Source: WHSW01 sp033856255 (GTDB lineage: Bacteria > Actinomycetota > Thermoleophilia > Solirubrobacterales > 70-9). From it: DNA of 64,000 nt. Of the stretch, positions 43,223-53,646 are shown piece after piece. The notes under the pieces are model-generated. The model was not told the origin of the DNA. It saw only the letters and a program-made list of their open reading frames with translations, and made no database searches. A program made the translations under genes and the position numbers. Location: assembly GCA_033856255.1 (NCBI GenBank), contig JAWVFH010000041.1, forward strand, positions 1-64,000, in the 5' to 3' direction. Position 1 is the first letter of the stretch; the number at the start of each line of letters is the position of its first letter.

Positions 43223-44890
43223 TTATTGCTGGGGGATGCGCAAGTAGGGCAGCGCGAACTTGGCGATCTCGCCGAAGGCGGGTGCGGCGACGGTGCCGCC
43301 GTAGTAGTTGCCGCCCTTCGGGTTGTCGACCACGACGGCGACCAGCAGGCGCGGATCCTGGGCGGGCGCGAAGCCGACGAAGGAGGCGACGAACTCCGTT
43401 TCCGAGTAGGTCCCCGTCTCCGGGTCGACCTTCTGCGCCGTGCCGGTCTTGCCGGCGAGCGTGTACCCGGGCACGCTGACCTCCTGGGCGGTGCCGCCCG
43501 GCGCCAGGACGCCCTCGAGCATCTGGCGGATCTCACGGGAGTCCTTGCGGCTGATCACCCGCTTCCCCGGGTCCTCCGGGAGCGGCTGGCCATCCTCGGA
43601 CAGCACCAGCCGCGGCGCGTGCAGGACGCCGCCGTCGGCGATCGCCGAGTAGGCGGCGGCCATCTGCATCGGGGTCACCGAGAGTCCCTGGCCGATCGGC
43701 AGGTTGCCCATCGTCGAGCCGGAGTAGTCGTCGAGCGGGATCACGATCCCCTGCTCCTCACCCGGGAACTGCACGCCGGTCGGCTTGCCGAACCCGAAGC
43801 GGTGGATCCAGTGGTCGAAGTCGTGGGCGCCGAGCTCGAGCCCGATCTTGACCGCGCCGACGTTCGACGAGTACTTGAGGATGTCGGCGACCGACAGGCT
43901 GCCGTACCCAACCCCGTGCGACTCCTCGATCACTCGGTCGGCGACCTGGATCGACGCCGGCAGCTCGAACATCGTCGACGGCGTCACCAGCCCCTCCTCG
44001 AGGGCGCCGGCGACGGTGAAGGCCTTGAAGGTGGAGCCGGGCTCGTAGGTGAACCCGGTCGCCATGTTGCCGAGCGCCTCTGGCGTCGCGCCGCCGGGGT
44101 CGGAGGGGTCGACGCCGGGCCAGTTGGCCATCGCCAGGACCTCGGACGTGCGCGGGTCCATGACGATCGCGGTGGCGCCGTCGGGGCTGTAGGTCTGGCC
44201 GACGCCGTCGAGCACCCGCTCCGTCTCCGCCTGCAAGCTGGCGTCGAGGCTCAGCTTCAGGTCCGCGCCGGTCGCCGCCGCGGCGACAGTGTTGCGCTCG
44301 AGCTCGTCGCCGAGCGCGTCGCGGGTCACCTCGCGCTCGCCGTCGGTGCCGTGCAGCAGCTGATCCTCGGAGGCCTCGATCCCGGTCAGGCCCTGGTTGT
44401 CGATCCCGACCGTGCCGATCACCTGACCGGCGAGCTGGCCCTGCGGGTAGATGCGGCGGCTGTCGGGCAGCATCCCGATCCCCGGCAGGTCGAGCTTGCT
44501 GATCCGGTCGGCGTCGGCGAGGTCGACCTTGCGGGCGATGTAGGCAAAGCCCGAGCTGCGGTCGGCGATGCTCTTGAGGATCTCCTCCTGATCGGGGTTG
44601 CCGAGGATCTTGGCCACCTTGTGCGCGGTCGCCGCTGGGTCCTCGACCTGGTAGGGCGTCGCGAACACGGTCGCCGCGTCCTCGGAGACAGCGAGCTCGC
44701 GGCCGGTGCGGTCGTAGATCGTCCCCCGGGATCCGGGCACCTCGACCGTCTCGACCTGCTGGCTCTGGGCCTCGGCGCTGAGCCGCCCGCCGGTGACCCC
44801 CTGGACCCAGATCGCGCGCACGAGGACGAGGCTGAGGAGGAGGACGAACGCCGCGAACAGCAGACCGACGCGACGGTCGATCAGGTTCAA
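43223..44890 (-). CDS. ftsI: Septal transpeptidase FtsI (PBP3 class B)
   Basis: 555 residues: short cytoplasmic end, one membrane segment (VGLLFAAFVLLLSLVLVRAIW, about 8-28), dimerisation domain with GSRGTIYDRTGRELA, and a transpeptidase domain with the catalytic STFK (EPGSTFKAFTVAGAL), SSN (LKYSSNVGAVKIG) and KTGTA (LAGKTGTAQKV). No PASTA repeats. Crosslinks septal peptidoglycan with FtsW. ATG 44890 overlaps the ftsL stop (ATGA). Confidence 0.96.
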   Translation of the reverse strand: MNLIDRRVGLLFAAFVLLLSLVLVRAIWVQGVTGGRLSAEAQSQQVETVEVPGSRGTIYDRTGRELAVSEDAATVFATPYQVEDPAATAHKVAKILGNPDQEEILKSIADRSSGFAYIARKVDLADADRISKLDLPGIGMLPDSRRIYPQGQLAGQVIGTVGIDNQGLTGIEASEDQLLHGTDGEREVTRDALGDELERNTVAAAATGADLKLSLDASLQAETERVLDGVGQTYSPDGATAIVMDPRTSEVLAMANWPGVDPSDPGGATPEALGNMATGFTYEPGSTFKAFTVAGALEEGLVTPSTMFELPASIQVADRVIEESHGVGYGSLSVADILKYSSNVGAVKIGLELGAHDFDHWIHRFGFGKPTGVQFPGEEQGIVIPLDDYSGSTMGNLPIGQGLSVTPMQMAAAYSAIADGGVLHAPRLVLSEDGQPLPEDPGKRVISRKDSREIRQMLEGVLAPGGTAQEVSVPGYTLAGKTGTAQKVDPETGTYSETEFVASFVGFAPAQDPRLLVAVVVDNPKGGNYYGGTVAAPAFGEIAKFALPYLRIPQQ

Positions 44891-45579
44891 GGAGCCCCGA
44901 CCGCCCCGCCCGTGGTCGTCCCGGCGGCGGGCGGAGCCGCGGTCTCGACCGGGGCCGTAGCCGCGGGGTCGGTCGCCGCCGTCGCCGGATCCGTGGCCGC
45001 CGGGGCGGTGGCCGTCGCCGGGTCGGTGGCCAGGGTGGCGGTGTCCGGCGGCGTCGCGGTCACGGTCGAGTCGACCTGCACCACCGGCACGTCGGCGGCA
45101 ACGGCCAGCTCGCCGTTGCGAAGCCGCTCAGCGGCCGTCTTCGCGTCGCCCGGGCGGGTGTGCAGGTAGCCGATCGAGCCCGCGGGCGGCATCACGAGCC
45201 CGAGCTTTGCGGCGACGCCCTGGATCTCGGAGTTCGAGAGCTTGCCCGCGATCTGCGCCCGCAGGGCCGAGTTCTGGCGCTTCAGCACGTCCGCGGCCTG
45301 ACCGGCGTTGCTCGAAGAGGCGCTGAAGCTGAGGGCCATCACGTTGACGCCGACGATCCCGACCAGCAGCGCCCCGAGGAGGCCGATCCACAGGCGCCCG
45401 CGGGTGAGCCAGACGAACAGGCCCGAGTCGGCGATCCCGCCGACCGCGCCGCCGACCGCCGCCACCGGGACGAAGCCGGTCGCGGTGTTACGACGCGGGG
45501 CCGGCTTGCGAGGAGCGGCGCGGCGCGCCGGCGCGCGTTTCGCCGGTGCGGACGTCCTTGCTGTCACCGTCGCCGCCAT
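44887..45579 (-). CDS. ftsL: FtsL/DivIC-like septum protein
   Basis: 230 residues. A basic N-terminus (Ala, Arg, Pro and Lys, about 1-35) precedes one membrane segment (LWIGLLGALLVGIVGVNVMAL, about 63-83) and a coiled-coil stretch (QAADVLKRQNSALRAQIAGKL), the architecture of FtsL. The last 60 residues are a low-complexity run of Thr, Asp, Pro and Ala with repeated TDPATA units, encoded by a short in-frame tandem repeat near 44940-45060. Identified mainly by position between rsmH and ftsI and by topology, because FtsL sequences diverge. Confidence 0.82.
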   Translation of the reverse strand: MAATVTARTSAPAKRAPARRAAPRKPAPRRNTATGFVPVAAVGGAVGGIADSGLFVWLTRGRLWIGLLGALLVGIVGVNVMALSFSASSSNAGQAADVLKRQNSALRAQIAGKLSNSEIQGVAAKLGLVMPPAGSIGYLHTRPGDAKTAAERLRNGELAVAADVPVVQVDSTVTATPPDTATLATDPATATAPAATDPATAATDPAATAPVETAAPPAAGTTTGGAVGAP

Positions 45580-45582
45580 TTC

Positions 45583-46572
45583 TCAGTGCCCTGAGCGGGT
45601 TTCGTCGGCCGGACGGGAACTTCCTGCGTCGCTCAGCTTCTTCGCCGCCCGCAGACGGGCCGACCGGGCGCGGGGATTGCGCTCGATCTCGGCCTCGGAG
45701 GGCTTCACCGCGCGCCTCGCGAGCAGCTCCGCCTCGGGCTCGTGGCCACAGACGCAGACCGGGAGCTCGGGCGGGCAGACGCAGCCACGGGCGAGCTCGG
45801 CGAACAGGCGCTTGACGCGGCGGTCCTCGAGCGAGTGGAAGGCGATCGCCCCCAGGCGCCCGTCCTCGGCGAGCATCGCCCAGGCGCTGTCGAGGCCGCG
45901 GTCGAGCGACTCGAGCTCGCCGTTGACCGCGATCCGGATCGCCTGGAAGGTGCGCTTGGCGGGATGGCCGCGGCCGAAGCGGTAGGCGGGCGGGACCGCG
46001 GCGCGGATTGCCTCGACCAGGTCGCAGGTGGTCTCGAGCGGCCGCCGGCGGGCGATCTCGGCGGCGATCGGGCGGGCGTAACGCTCCTCGCCGAACTCCC
46101 GGATCAGCTGTCCGAGGCGTGCCGCCGGCCATTGGTTGACGACCTCGAGCGCGCTCAGCGCCTGGTCCGGGTCCATGCGCATGTCGAGTGGCGCGTCGTA
46201 GGAGTAGGAGAAGCCACGGTCCCAGTTGTCGAGCTGCAGCGAGGAGATCCCCAGGTCCATGACGATCACGTCCGGGCGCACGCCCTCGGCACGCAGGCGG
46301 TCGAGCACGTCGGCGAAGTTGCCGCGCTCGAAGCGCGCCTCGCAGCCGAGCTCCGGCTCGAGCTCGGCGAACCGTTCCGCCGCGGCCGGATCGCGGTCGA
46401 TCGCGATCAGGGTGCCGGTCGGCCCGATCCGGTCGGCGGCGAGGCGCGCGTGCCCGCCGCCGCCGAAGGTGCAGTCGACGACCAGCTCTCCAGGCCCCGG
46501 GTCGACCAGGGCGATCAGCTCGGGGGCCAGGACTGGGACGTGCTCGGTTGGCATGTAGGTGAGTGTGGCCAT
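45583..46572 (-). CDS. rsmH: 16S rRNA (cytosine-1402 N4) methyltransferase
   Basis: 329 residues. HVPVLAPELIALVDPGPGELVVDCTFGGGGHARLAADRI, here quoted as HVPVLAPEL plus DCTFGGGGHA, is the SAM site; IVMDLGISSLQLD, RGFSYSYDAPLDMRMD, HPAKRTFQAIRIAVNGEL and AIAFHSLEDRRVKRLF complete the family pattern. Methylates C1402 of 16S rRNA. ATG 46572 is four bases past the mraZ stop; an ATG six codons on is an alternative. The tail holds paired cysteines (CVCPPELPVCVCG). Confidence 0.97.
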   Translation of the reverse strand: MATLTYMPTEHVPVLAPELIALVDPGPGELVVDCTFGGGGHARLAADRIGPTGTLIAIDRDPAAAERFAELEPELGCEARFERGNFADVLDRLRAEGVRPDVIVMDLGISSLQLDNWDRGFSYSYDAPLDMRMDPDQALSALEVVNQWPAARLGQLIREFGEERYARPIAAEIARRRPLETTCDLVEAIRAAVPPAYRFGRGHPAKRTFQAIRIAVNGELESLDRGLDSAWAMLAEDGRLGAIAFHSLEDRRVKRLFAELARGCVCPPELPVCVCGHEPEAELLARRAVKPSEAEIERNPRARSARLRAAKKLSDAGSSRPADETRSGH

Positions 46573-46576
46573 CCCG

Positions 46577-47011
46577 CTAGTCCGAGAGCTCCTCAGCGAG
46601 CTGCTCGGCCTGCGCGTCGAGGTCGGCGTAGTGCTCGGTCCAGCGCTCCGGGTTCCAGAGCTCGATGTGGTCGCCCACGCCGACCACCATGCACGGGCCC
46701 TCGAGGCCCGCGTGATCGATCAGGTGCTTGGCGAGGCGCACACGGCCGGCCGAGTCGAGCGCCTCGTCGGAGGCCGAGGCGTTGAAGCGCCGGTACATCA
46801 TCCGGCCCTTGCGGCCGAGCCGGTTGAGGTCGGCGAGAAAGCGCGCGCTCCAGTCGTCATAACCCTGCGGTGAGAACACCTCGACGCAGGGGTCGAGCCC
46901 CGCAACGAGAACGACACCGTCCGAGAGCGGGCCGCGCCACCGCGACGGAACCGTGAGGCGGTCCTTGGCGTCGAGGCTGTGTTCGTATTGCCCGCGGAAG
47001 GCTTGAGACAT
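46577..47011 (-). CDS. mraZ: Transcriptional regulator MraZ
   Basis: 144 residues, two AbrB-like SpoVT domains: FRGQYEHSLDAKDRLTVPSRWR and SASDEALDSAGRVRLAKHLIDHAGL, each with the conserved DxxGR-type turn (DAKDRL and DSAGRV). In other bacteria MraZ binds tandem GTGGG-type repeats at its own promoter; three such repeats lie at 47099-47123. First gene of dcw. No Shine-Dalgarno is visible before ATG 47011. Confidence 0.96.
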   Translation of the reverse strand: MSQAFRGQYEHSLDAKDRLTVPSRWRGPLSDGVVLVAGLDPCVEVFSPQGYDDWSARFLADLNRLGRKGRMMYRRFNASASDEALDSAGRVRLAKHLIDHAGLEGPCMVVGVGDHIELWNPERWTEHYADLDAQAEQLAEELSD

Positions 47012-47098
47012 GAGGTGAGCGAGTCGCGAAGAAGATCTGGACCGGAGTGGCGAGGTGGGAGGAGCCTCACCACCCCGGTCCCTGGGTCAACTGGTTGG

Positions 47099-47123
47099 GC
47101 CACGCTAACCCACAACGTCCCAC
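47099..47123 (-). promoter_or_regulatory. MraZ operator: three GTGG repeats
   Basis: On the minus strand GTGGG (47123-47119), GTGGG (47113-47109) and GTGGC (47103-47099) repeat with exact 10-base spacing, one helical turn. This matches MraZ-binding boxes described in other bacteria. The repeats cover the spacer and -10 of the mraZ promoter, so binding should block transcription. Confidence 0.85.
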
Positions 47124-47130
47124 TTTGCAA
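47102..47130 (-). promoter_or_regulatory. Promoter of mraZ and the dcw cluster
   Basis: TTGCAA (47130-47125), 17 bases, then TAGCGT (47107-47102), the same -10 as at ftsZ. Transcription would start near 47095, about 84 bases before mraZ. The MraZ repeats overlap it. Confidence 0.7.
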
Positions 47131-47270
47131 CACGATCACCGCTCGGAATTTGAACCGATCCGTCGGACGGACTTGCTACCGGGCCCCGGCGGACCCGGTT
47201 TTCCCAATCGCCATGCGGATTTCGCCCCCTGCAGCGCCTCGCCGGCAGGCCCCGCCGCGGCGCTTCCGAC

Positions 47271-47286
47271 TGCAAGCGCGCTTGCA
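47271..47286. promoter_or_regulatory. 16-base perfect palindrome before membrane gene
   Basis: TGCAAGCGCGCTTGCA is perfectly symmetrical and lies directly upstream of TAGGGT (47288-47293), which ends seven bases before ATG 47301. It occupies the spacer of the likely promoter, a typical place for a repressor site. No regulator gene adjoins it. Confidence 0.6.
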
Positions 47287-47300
47287 TTAGGGTGCGCGCC

Positions 47301-48185
47301 ATGAGCGAGGAGTACAAGCCGGCGCCCGAGGAGAACCTGGCTCCGGTGCCCGACGACACCGGCGACACCCGCGGCGCCCACCTGCGGCACCTGATCGCTC
47401 ACCCCGCGACGCTGATCATCGCCGGCGTGCTCGCGGCGGCGACGCTGATCGCGGTCGGGACGCAGGCCGGCTGGGCCCTCGGCGGCGGCGGCGCGGCCGT
47501 CGTCGTCCTGATCGTCCTGATCGTCGTCTGGGTGATCGCCAACAACCAGGCCCGCGAGGACTTCTTCAACGCCTATGCCGGCGGTCGCGGCCTCGCCCGG
47601 GTTCCGGGCCGGTCGAGCCTGCCGCCGGTGACGCCGCTGCTGCAGAAGGGCGACAACCGCTACGCCGAGCAGCGCTTCAACGGCGTCCTCCCCGGCGGCA
47701 TGGACGGCAGCCTCTGCCTCTACACCTACGAGGAGATCAGCCACGACTCCGACGGCAACCGCGAGACGACCTACGTCCACTACACGATCGCGATGACCCA
47801 GCTACCGCAGACCGCCGCCTACCTGCAGGAGCTCTTCTGCCAGCGGCGCGTCGGCTTCCGCTTCATGGACTCGGCCGAGGACGTCTTCCGCCACCGCCAG
47901 CGCGTCGAGCAGGAGTCCGAGGCGGTCGACAAGGCCTACGAGATCTTCATCGGCGCCAAAGACGACATGAACAAGGCCCGCCAGGTCCTCTCCCCCTCCT
48001 TCCTCGTCTGGCTCGACGCCCACTCGCCGGAGGCATATGCGTTCGAGCTCTGCGCCGGCTCGCTCGTCTGCAACGTCAAGGGCCACAAGAAGAGCTCAGC
48101 CGAGCTCGACGACCTCTGCCAGGCAAGCGCCGCCGTGGCCCGCCGCCTCAGCGAGGAGGCGGCCGAGGTGATTCCGCCGACCTAG
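47301..48185 (+). CDS. Two-segment membrane protein of unknown function
   Basis: 294 residues. A Pro- and Glu-rich N-terminus (about 1-27), two close membrane segments (about 33-55 and 60-82), then a cytoplasmic or outer domain of about 210 residues that carries LCLYTYEEISHDSDGNRETTYVHYTIAMTQLP and an ending LSPSFLVWLDAHSPEAYAFELCAGSLVCNVKGHK (cited only as landmarks YTYEEISHDSDG and FLVWLDAHSP). I do not recognise the family. ATG 47301 follows TAGGGT by seven bases and a palindrome, so expression is probably regulated. Divergent from mraZ; overlaps the convergent EAL gene by four bases. Confidence 0.75.
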   Translation: MSEEYKPAPEENLAPVPDDTGDTRGAHLRHLIAHPATLIIAGVLAAATLIAVGTQAGWALGGGGAAVVVLIVLIVVWVIANNQAREDFFNAYAGGRGLARVPGRSSLPPVTPLLQKGDNRYAEQRFNGVLPGGMDGSLCLYTYEEISHDSDGNRETTYVHYTIAMTQLPQTAAYLQELFCQRRVGFRFMDSAEDVFRHRQRVEQESEAVDKAYEIFIGAKDDMNKARQVLSPSFLVWLDAHSPEAYAFELCAGSLVCNVKGHKKSSAELDDLCQASAAVARRLSEEAAEVIPPT

Positions 48186-49663
48186 AGCGGGCCGACCGCG
48201 AGCGGCGATCGCGCGGCCAGCTCGAGTGTCTCAGCCGGCGCGGGCCGGCCGAGGTGATAGCCCTGACCGAAGCCGACCCCGAGATCACGAAGCGTGGCCA
48301 GCTCCTCCTTCGTCTCGATCCCCTCGGCGACGACGTCGACATCGGCGCTCTTGCCGAACGCGATCAAAGCGCTGGCCAGAGCCCTGCGGCGGGGATCCCG
48401 GTCGATGCCCCGGGCGAGCGAGAGGTCAAGCTTGATCATGTCCGGGTCCAGGTCGAGCAGTCGCCGCAGGCCCGAGAACCCGCTGCCGACATCGTCGATC
48501 GCGAGCCGAACGCCATGCTCGCCCAGGAAGTCGGCCGCCCGCTTGAACCGGATCGGGTCGGCCATCTCGGCACGTTCGGTGACCTCGACGATCACCCGGC
48601 CGGCCTGTGTACCCAGGCAAGGCAACAGCTGCGCGGCGCGCACGGTCTCCGGAGAGGCGTTGACCGCGATCGTCCACTCCTTCGGCAGGGCGCTGGCGCC
48701 CTTGAGCGCGAGCTCGATCGCCTCGAGCTCGAGCTCCAGACCGAGTCCGACCGCCCAGGCCTCGTCGAACCAGAGGTTCGGTGCACGGTCCGAGATCGCC
48801 GCGAACCTCGACAACGCCTCGACGCCGATCGTGCGCCCGCTCTCGAGGTCGACGATCGGCTGATAGACGATCGTCAGACCCTCGCCCGAGAGGACCCGCT
48901 CGATCCGCGCGCGCGCCTGGCGCTGGCTTTCCGCCGTGATCTCGAGCTCCTGCTCGGTCTCGGAGAGGGCGTGGGTCGCAGAGTGGATCTCCTCGATCTC
49001 GCCGGTCACCGGGCTTCGGAGCGTCCTCATCCTCGACTCGAACCAGGCGTAGCGCCCGTCCTTGCGCCGGCTGCGATACCTCATCGTGGTGATCTTCTCC
49101 GGGGTATGCAGCGTGTCGGCGTGCGTGCGCTGGACCAGCTCGAGATCGTCGGGATGGAAGTACTCATACGGGGAGGTCCCGAGCAGCTCCTGGGGCTCGT
49201 AGCCGAGCATGTCCCGACACATGCCGGAGACGAACGTGTAGTCACCGTCGGGCGAGTGGGTCGAGATCGTGTCGCTCGACTGCTCGGCGATGAAGCGGAA
49301 GTTCCTCGCCTGCTCCTCGAGCGCCGACCGGGCGCTTCGATCCTGATCGGCAAGCCAGCCGATCATCGCCGCGGGCAGGAGGAAGGCGGGGACGCGAATT
49401 GCGACGCTGGCGAGATCGATCACCTGGTTGGTCCACAGCTCTGTGACCAGCAGGCCGACGCTGAGGACGATGGCGCCGGCGCCGAGGCCGACGCGGAACC
49501 CAAACGCCCAGGCGACCAGCGCAACGGGGATCAGGGCGAGCGTAAGGATCGGCTCGTCGCTGGCGGAAAGGACGAGGCGGAGGGCCAGAATGCCGACAAA
49601 CAGCGCCAGCGCGAGGCCGAGCACCACGCGCTGCCGCCTCAGTTGGCGGTCCAAAAAGGACAT
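48182..49663 (-). CDS. Membrane PAS-EAL cyclic-di-GMP phosphodiesterase
   Basis: 493 residues. Several membrane segments (about 10-110), a PAS domain (about 125-235; FIAEQSSDTISTHSPDGDYTFVSGM and a YAWFESRM PAC part), then an EAL domain. EAL-domain catalytic groups are intact: YQPIVDLESG with EALSRF, VNASP, EVTER, AIDDVGSGFS, IKLD, AEGIE and the GFGQGYHLGRP end. It is therefore likely an active hydrolase of cyclic-di-GMP driven by a sensed signal. No GGDEF domain. A GTG one codon upstream of ATG 49663 is an alternative start. Confidence 0.9.
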   Translation of the reverse strand: MSFLDRQLRRQRVVLGLALALFVGILALRLVLSASDEPILTLALIPVALVAWAFGFRVGLGAGAIVLSVGLLVTELWTNQVIDLASVAIRVPAFLLPAAMIGWLADQDRSARSALEEQARNFRFIAEQSSDTISTHSPDGDYTFVSGMCRDMLGYEPQELLGTSPYEYFHPDDLELVQRTHADTLHTPEKITTMRYRSRRKDGRYAWFESRMRTLRSPVTGEIEEIHSATHALSETEQELEITAESQRQARARIERVLSGEGLTIVYQPIVDLESGRTIGVEALSRFAAISDRAPNLWFDEAWAVGLGLELELEAIELALKGASALPKEWTIAVNASPETVRAAQLLPCLGTQAGRVIVEVTERAEMADPIRFKRAADFLGEHGVRLAIDDVGSGFSGLRRLLDLDPDMIKLDLSLARGIDRDPRRRALASALIAFGKSADVDVVAEGIETKEELATLRDLGVGFGQGYHLGRPAPAETLELAARSPLAVGPL

Positions 49664-49731
49664 CACCAGCCCATCGACGCGCCGGCGAGCGCGCTTTAAC
49701 CCGCGCGCGCGACCCCTAAGCTGCCCGTCCG

Positions 49732-51387
<1,656 letters not shown>

Positions 51388-51435
51388 ACCGGCTCACCGG
51401 CGCTCAGCCTCTGTTAACACTCCCCGCTCGGGACG

Positions 51436-53610
51436 ATGGGGTCTGGGGCGAACAAGCGAATGCGGGGCATTGCCGTGGCCGTGTGCGGCGTCGCGCTGCT
51501 GTGCTCGGCGCCCGCGAACGCCGGGGCGGCGGTGCCGAAGATCAAGGTGCTGTCCACACGGGCCGACCTCGTCTCCGGCGGAGATGCGCTGGTGCGGGTC
51601 AAGCTGCCCCGCGGCGCGAAGACATCCCGGCTCCGGCTGCGCGCGGGCAGAAGGAACGTCACGGGCGCCCTCACGCGGACCGGGCCGCGGCGGCTCGAGG
51701 GCCTGGTCGACGGCCTGCGTGACGGGCGCACGAAGCTGACCGCGCGGATGCGCGGCGGTGCTGCCGCCCGGCTGACGGTGACGAACCACCCACTCGGAGG
51801 CCCGATCTTCGCCGGCCCGCAGATCCAGCCATGGGACTGCCAGCCGGAGGCGACCGACGCGCAGTGCGACGAGCCGCCGGCCTTCAAGTACTTCTATCTG
51901 CCCAAGGGCTCGCCCCAGGCGGGCGCCGCGCTCCCCGGCACGAACTCGAACGACTCCGGCGGCTCGTTCCAGCCGTATGACCCCGACAGCCCGCCGTCCG
52001 ACGACCAGATCGAGACCACGACGACGACCGACGGCGTGACGGTCCCGTTCATCGTGCGGCTCGAGACCGGCTACATCGACCGCGATCAGTACGCGATCGC
52101 GGCGCTGTTCGACCCGGATCAGCCGTGGACGGCGACCGCGGCCCAGCCGCAGTACAACCACCGCATGGTCGTCACCCACGGCTTCTCCTGCGACACGGAG
52201 TACAAGACCGGCGCCGCGCCGAGCGTGCTCGAGCCGAAGCTCCTCGGCGGCGGGTTCATCGTGATGGCGCACGCCCTGGACCACGCGGGCCACAACTGCA
52301 ACCTGCTGACCCAGGCCGAGTCGCTCGTGATGACCAAGGAGTACGCGATCGACCACTACGGCACCGTGCGGTGGACGATCGGCAGCGGCTGCTCGGGTGG
52401 CTCGCTGACCCAGCAGCAGGTCGCCAACGCCTATCCGGGCGTCTACCAGGGGATCACGCCGCAGTGCTCGTTCCCGGACGCATGGTCCTCGGCGATGCAG
52501 TACGAGGAGTACTACTTCGGCCTCCAGTACCTGCAGAATCCCGCGCGGTGGGACCCGGGCGTCCTCTACGACCCGGCCGCGATCACGGCCTTCTTCGACC
52601 ATCCGAACATCGCGAACCCGGTCACGTTCACCAGCGTGATCCCGAACTCGGGCAATCCGTCGCGGTCCTGCCCCGGCGTGCCGGCCGACCAGGTCTACGA
52701 TGCGCAGACGAACCCGACGGGGGTGCGCTGCACGCTCCAGGACTACATGGTCAACGCGTTCGGGCGCGACGAGAACGGCTTCGCGCGCCGGGGGTTCGAC
52801 AACGTCGGCATCCAGTACGGGCTCAAGGGGCTGCGCCAGGGCCTGATCTCACCGGCCCAGTTCGTCGACTTCAACTCGCACATCGGCGGCGCCGACATGG
52901 ACCTCAACATCACCCCCGAGCGCACCGCGGCGGACCCGATCGCGCTGCGGCGGCTGTACCGAACGGGAGCGATCGACGAGGCCAACAACCTCGACCAGGT
53001 CGCGATCATCGACCTCCGGGGCCCGGACCCGGGCGCCTTCCACGACGTGTACCGCACCTACGCGATGCGAGCCCGCCTGATGCGCAACTTCGGCACCGCC
53101 GCCAACCAGGTGCTGTGGCGTGGGCAGGCGGCGCTGGTCGGCGACCCGTCCTTCGCCGACGACGCGGTGTTCGCCGTGGACCGCTGGCTCGCCCACGTCC
53201 ACGCCGACCGCCGCAGGATCCCGCTCGCGCGCAAGATCATCCAGGACAAACCCGACACCGTCGCTCCACGCTGTACCGACGGCGCGGGCAAGGAGCTGCC
53301 GTCGACCGCGTGCGACGAGACGGTGGCGTCCTACGGCACGCCGCGCCAGGGCGCCGACGGGCCGCTGGCCGAGGACGTGATGAAGTGCCGGCTCAAGCCG
53401 CTCCAGCGCGAGGACTACCCCGTGACCTTCACCGACGATCAGTGGAGCCGCCTCGAGCAGGCGTTCCCAGGCGGCGTCTGCGACTACGACCGTGCGGGCG
53501 TCGCGCAGCGGGGCGCGATCCCCTGGCTCACCTACCAGAACAGGCACGGCCGGGTGATCTACGGCGGCAAGCCGATGGGCCGCCCGCCGGCCTCGCGCCG
53601 AGTTCGCTAA
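51436..53610 (+). CDS. Large secreted DUF6351-like protein, possible alpha/beta hydrolase
   Basis: 724 residues. A signal peptide (RGIAVAVCGVALLCSAPANAGAA, about 10-32) leads a mature protein with an N-terminal beta region (about 35-110) and a large catalytic-looking domain. GSGCSGGSLTQQQVANAYPG around residue 318 resembles a nucleophile elbow of tannase- or esterase-like hydrolases, and several Cys could be paired. The family call is from memory of long actinobacterial secreted proteins with this elbow. A second ATG at 51460 starts just before the signal peptide and may be the true start. Substrate unknown. Confidence 0.7.
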   Translation: MGSGANKRMRGIAVAVCGVALLCSAPANAGAAVPKIKVLSTRADLVSGGDALVRVKLPRGAKTSRLRLRAGRRNVTGALTRTGPRRLEGLVDGLRDGRTKLTARMRGGAAARLTVTNHPLGGPIFAGPQIQPWDCQPEATDAQCDEPPAFKYFYLPKGSPQAGAALPGTNSNDSGGSFQPYDPDSPPSDDQIETTTTTDGVTVPFIVRLETGYIDRDQYAIAALFDPDQPWTATAAQPQYNHRMVVTHGFSCDTEYKTGAAPSVLEPKLLGGGFIVMAHALDHAGHNCNLLTQAESLVMTKEYAIDHYGTVRWTIGSGCSGGSLTQQQVANAYPGVYQGITPQCSFPDAWSSAMQYEEYYFGLQYLQNPARWDPGVLYDPAAITAFFDHPNIANPVTFTSVIPNSGNPSRSCPGVPADQVYDAQTNPTGVRCTLQDYMVNAFGRDENGFARRGFDNVGIQYGLKGLRQGLISPAQFVDFNSHIGGADMDLNITPERTAADPIALRRLYRTGAIDEANNLDQVAIIDLRGPDPGAFHDVYRTYAMRARLMRNFGTAANQVLWRGQAALVGDPSFADDAVFAVDRWLAHVHADRRRIPLARKIIQDKPDTVAPRCTDGAGKELPSTACDETVASYGTPRQGADGPLAEDVMKCRLKPLQREDYPVTFTDDQWSRLEQAFPGGVCDYDRAGVAQRGAIPWLTYQNRHGRVIYGGKPMGRPPASRRVR

Positions 53611-53646
53611 CTAGCCCGCCGCGAGCAGCGGCCGTATGCTCGCTCG

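Noticed and set aside
44940..45060. CRISPR-like or minisatellite array in ftsL
   Set aside because: The repeats are short, imperfect and in frame, encoding a TDPATA-type tail; no spacers or cas genes.
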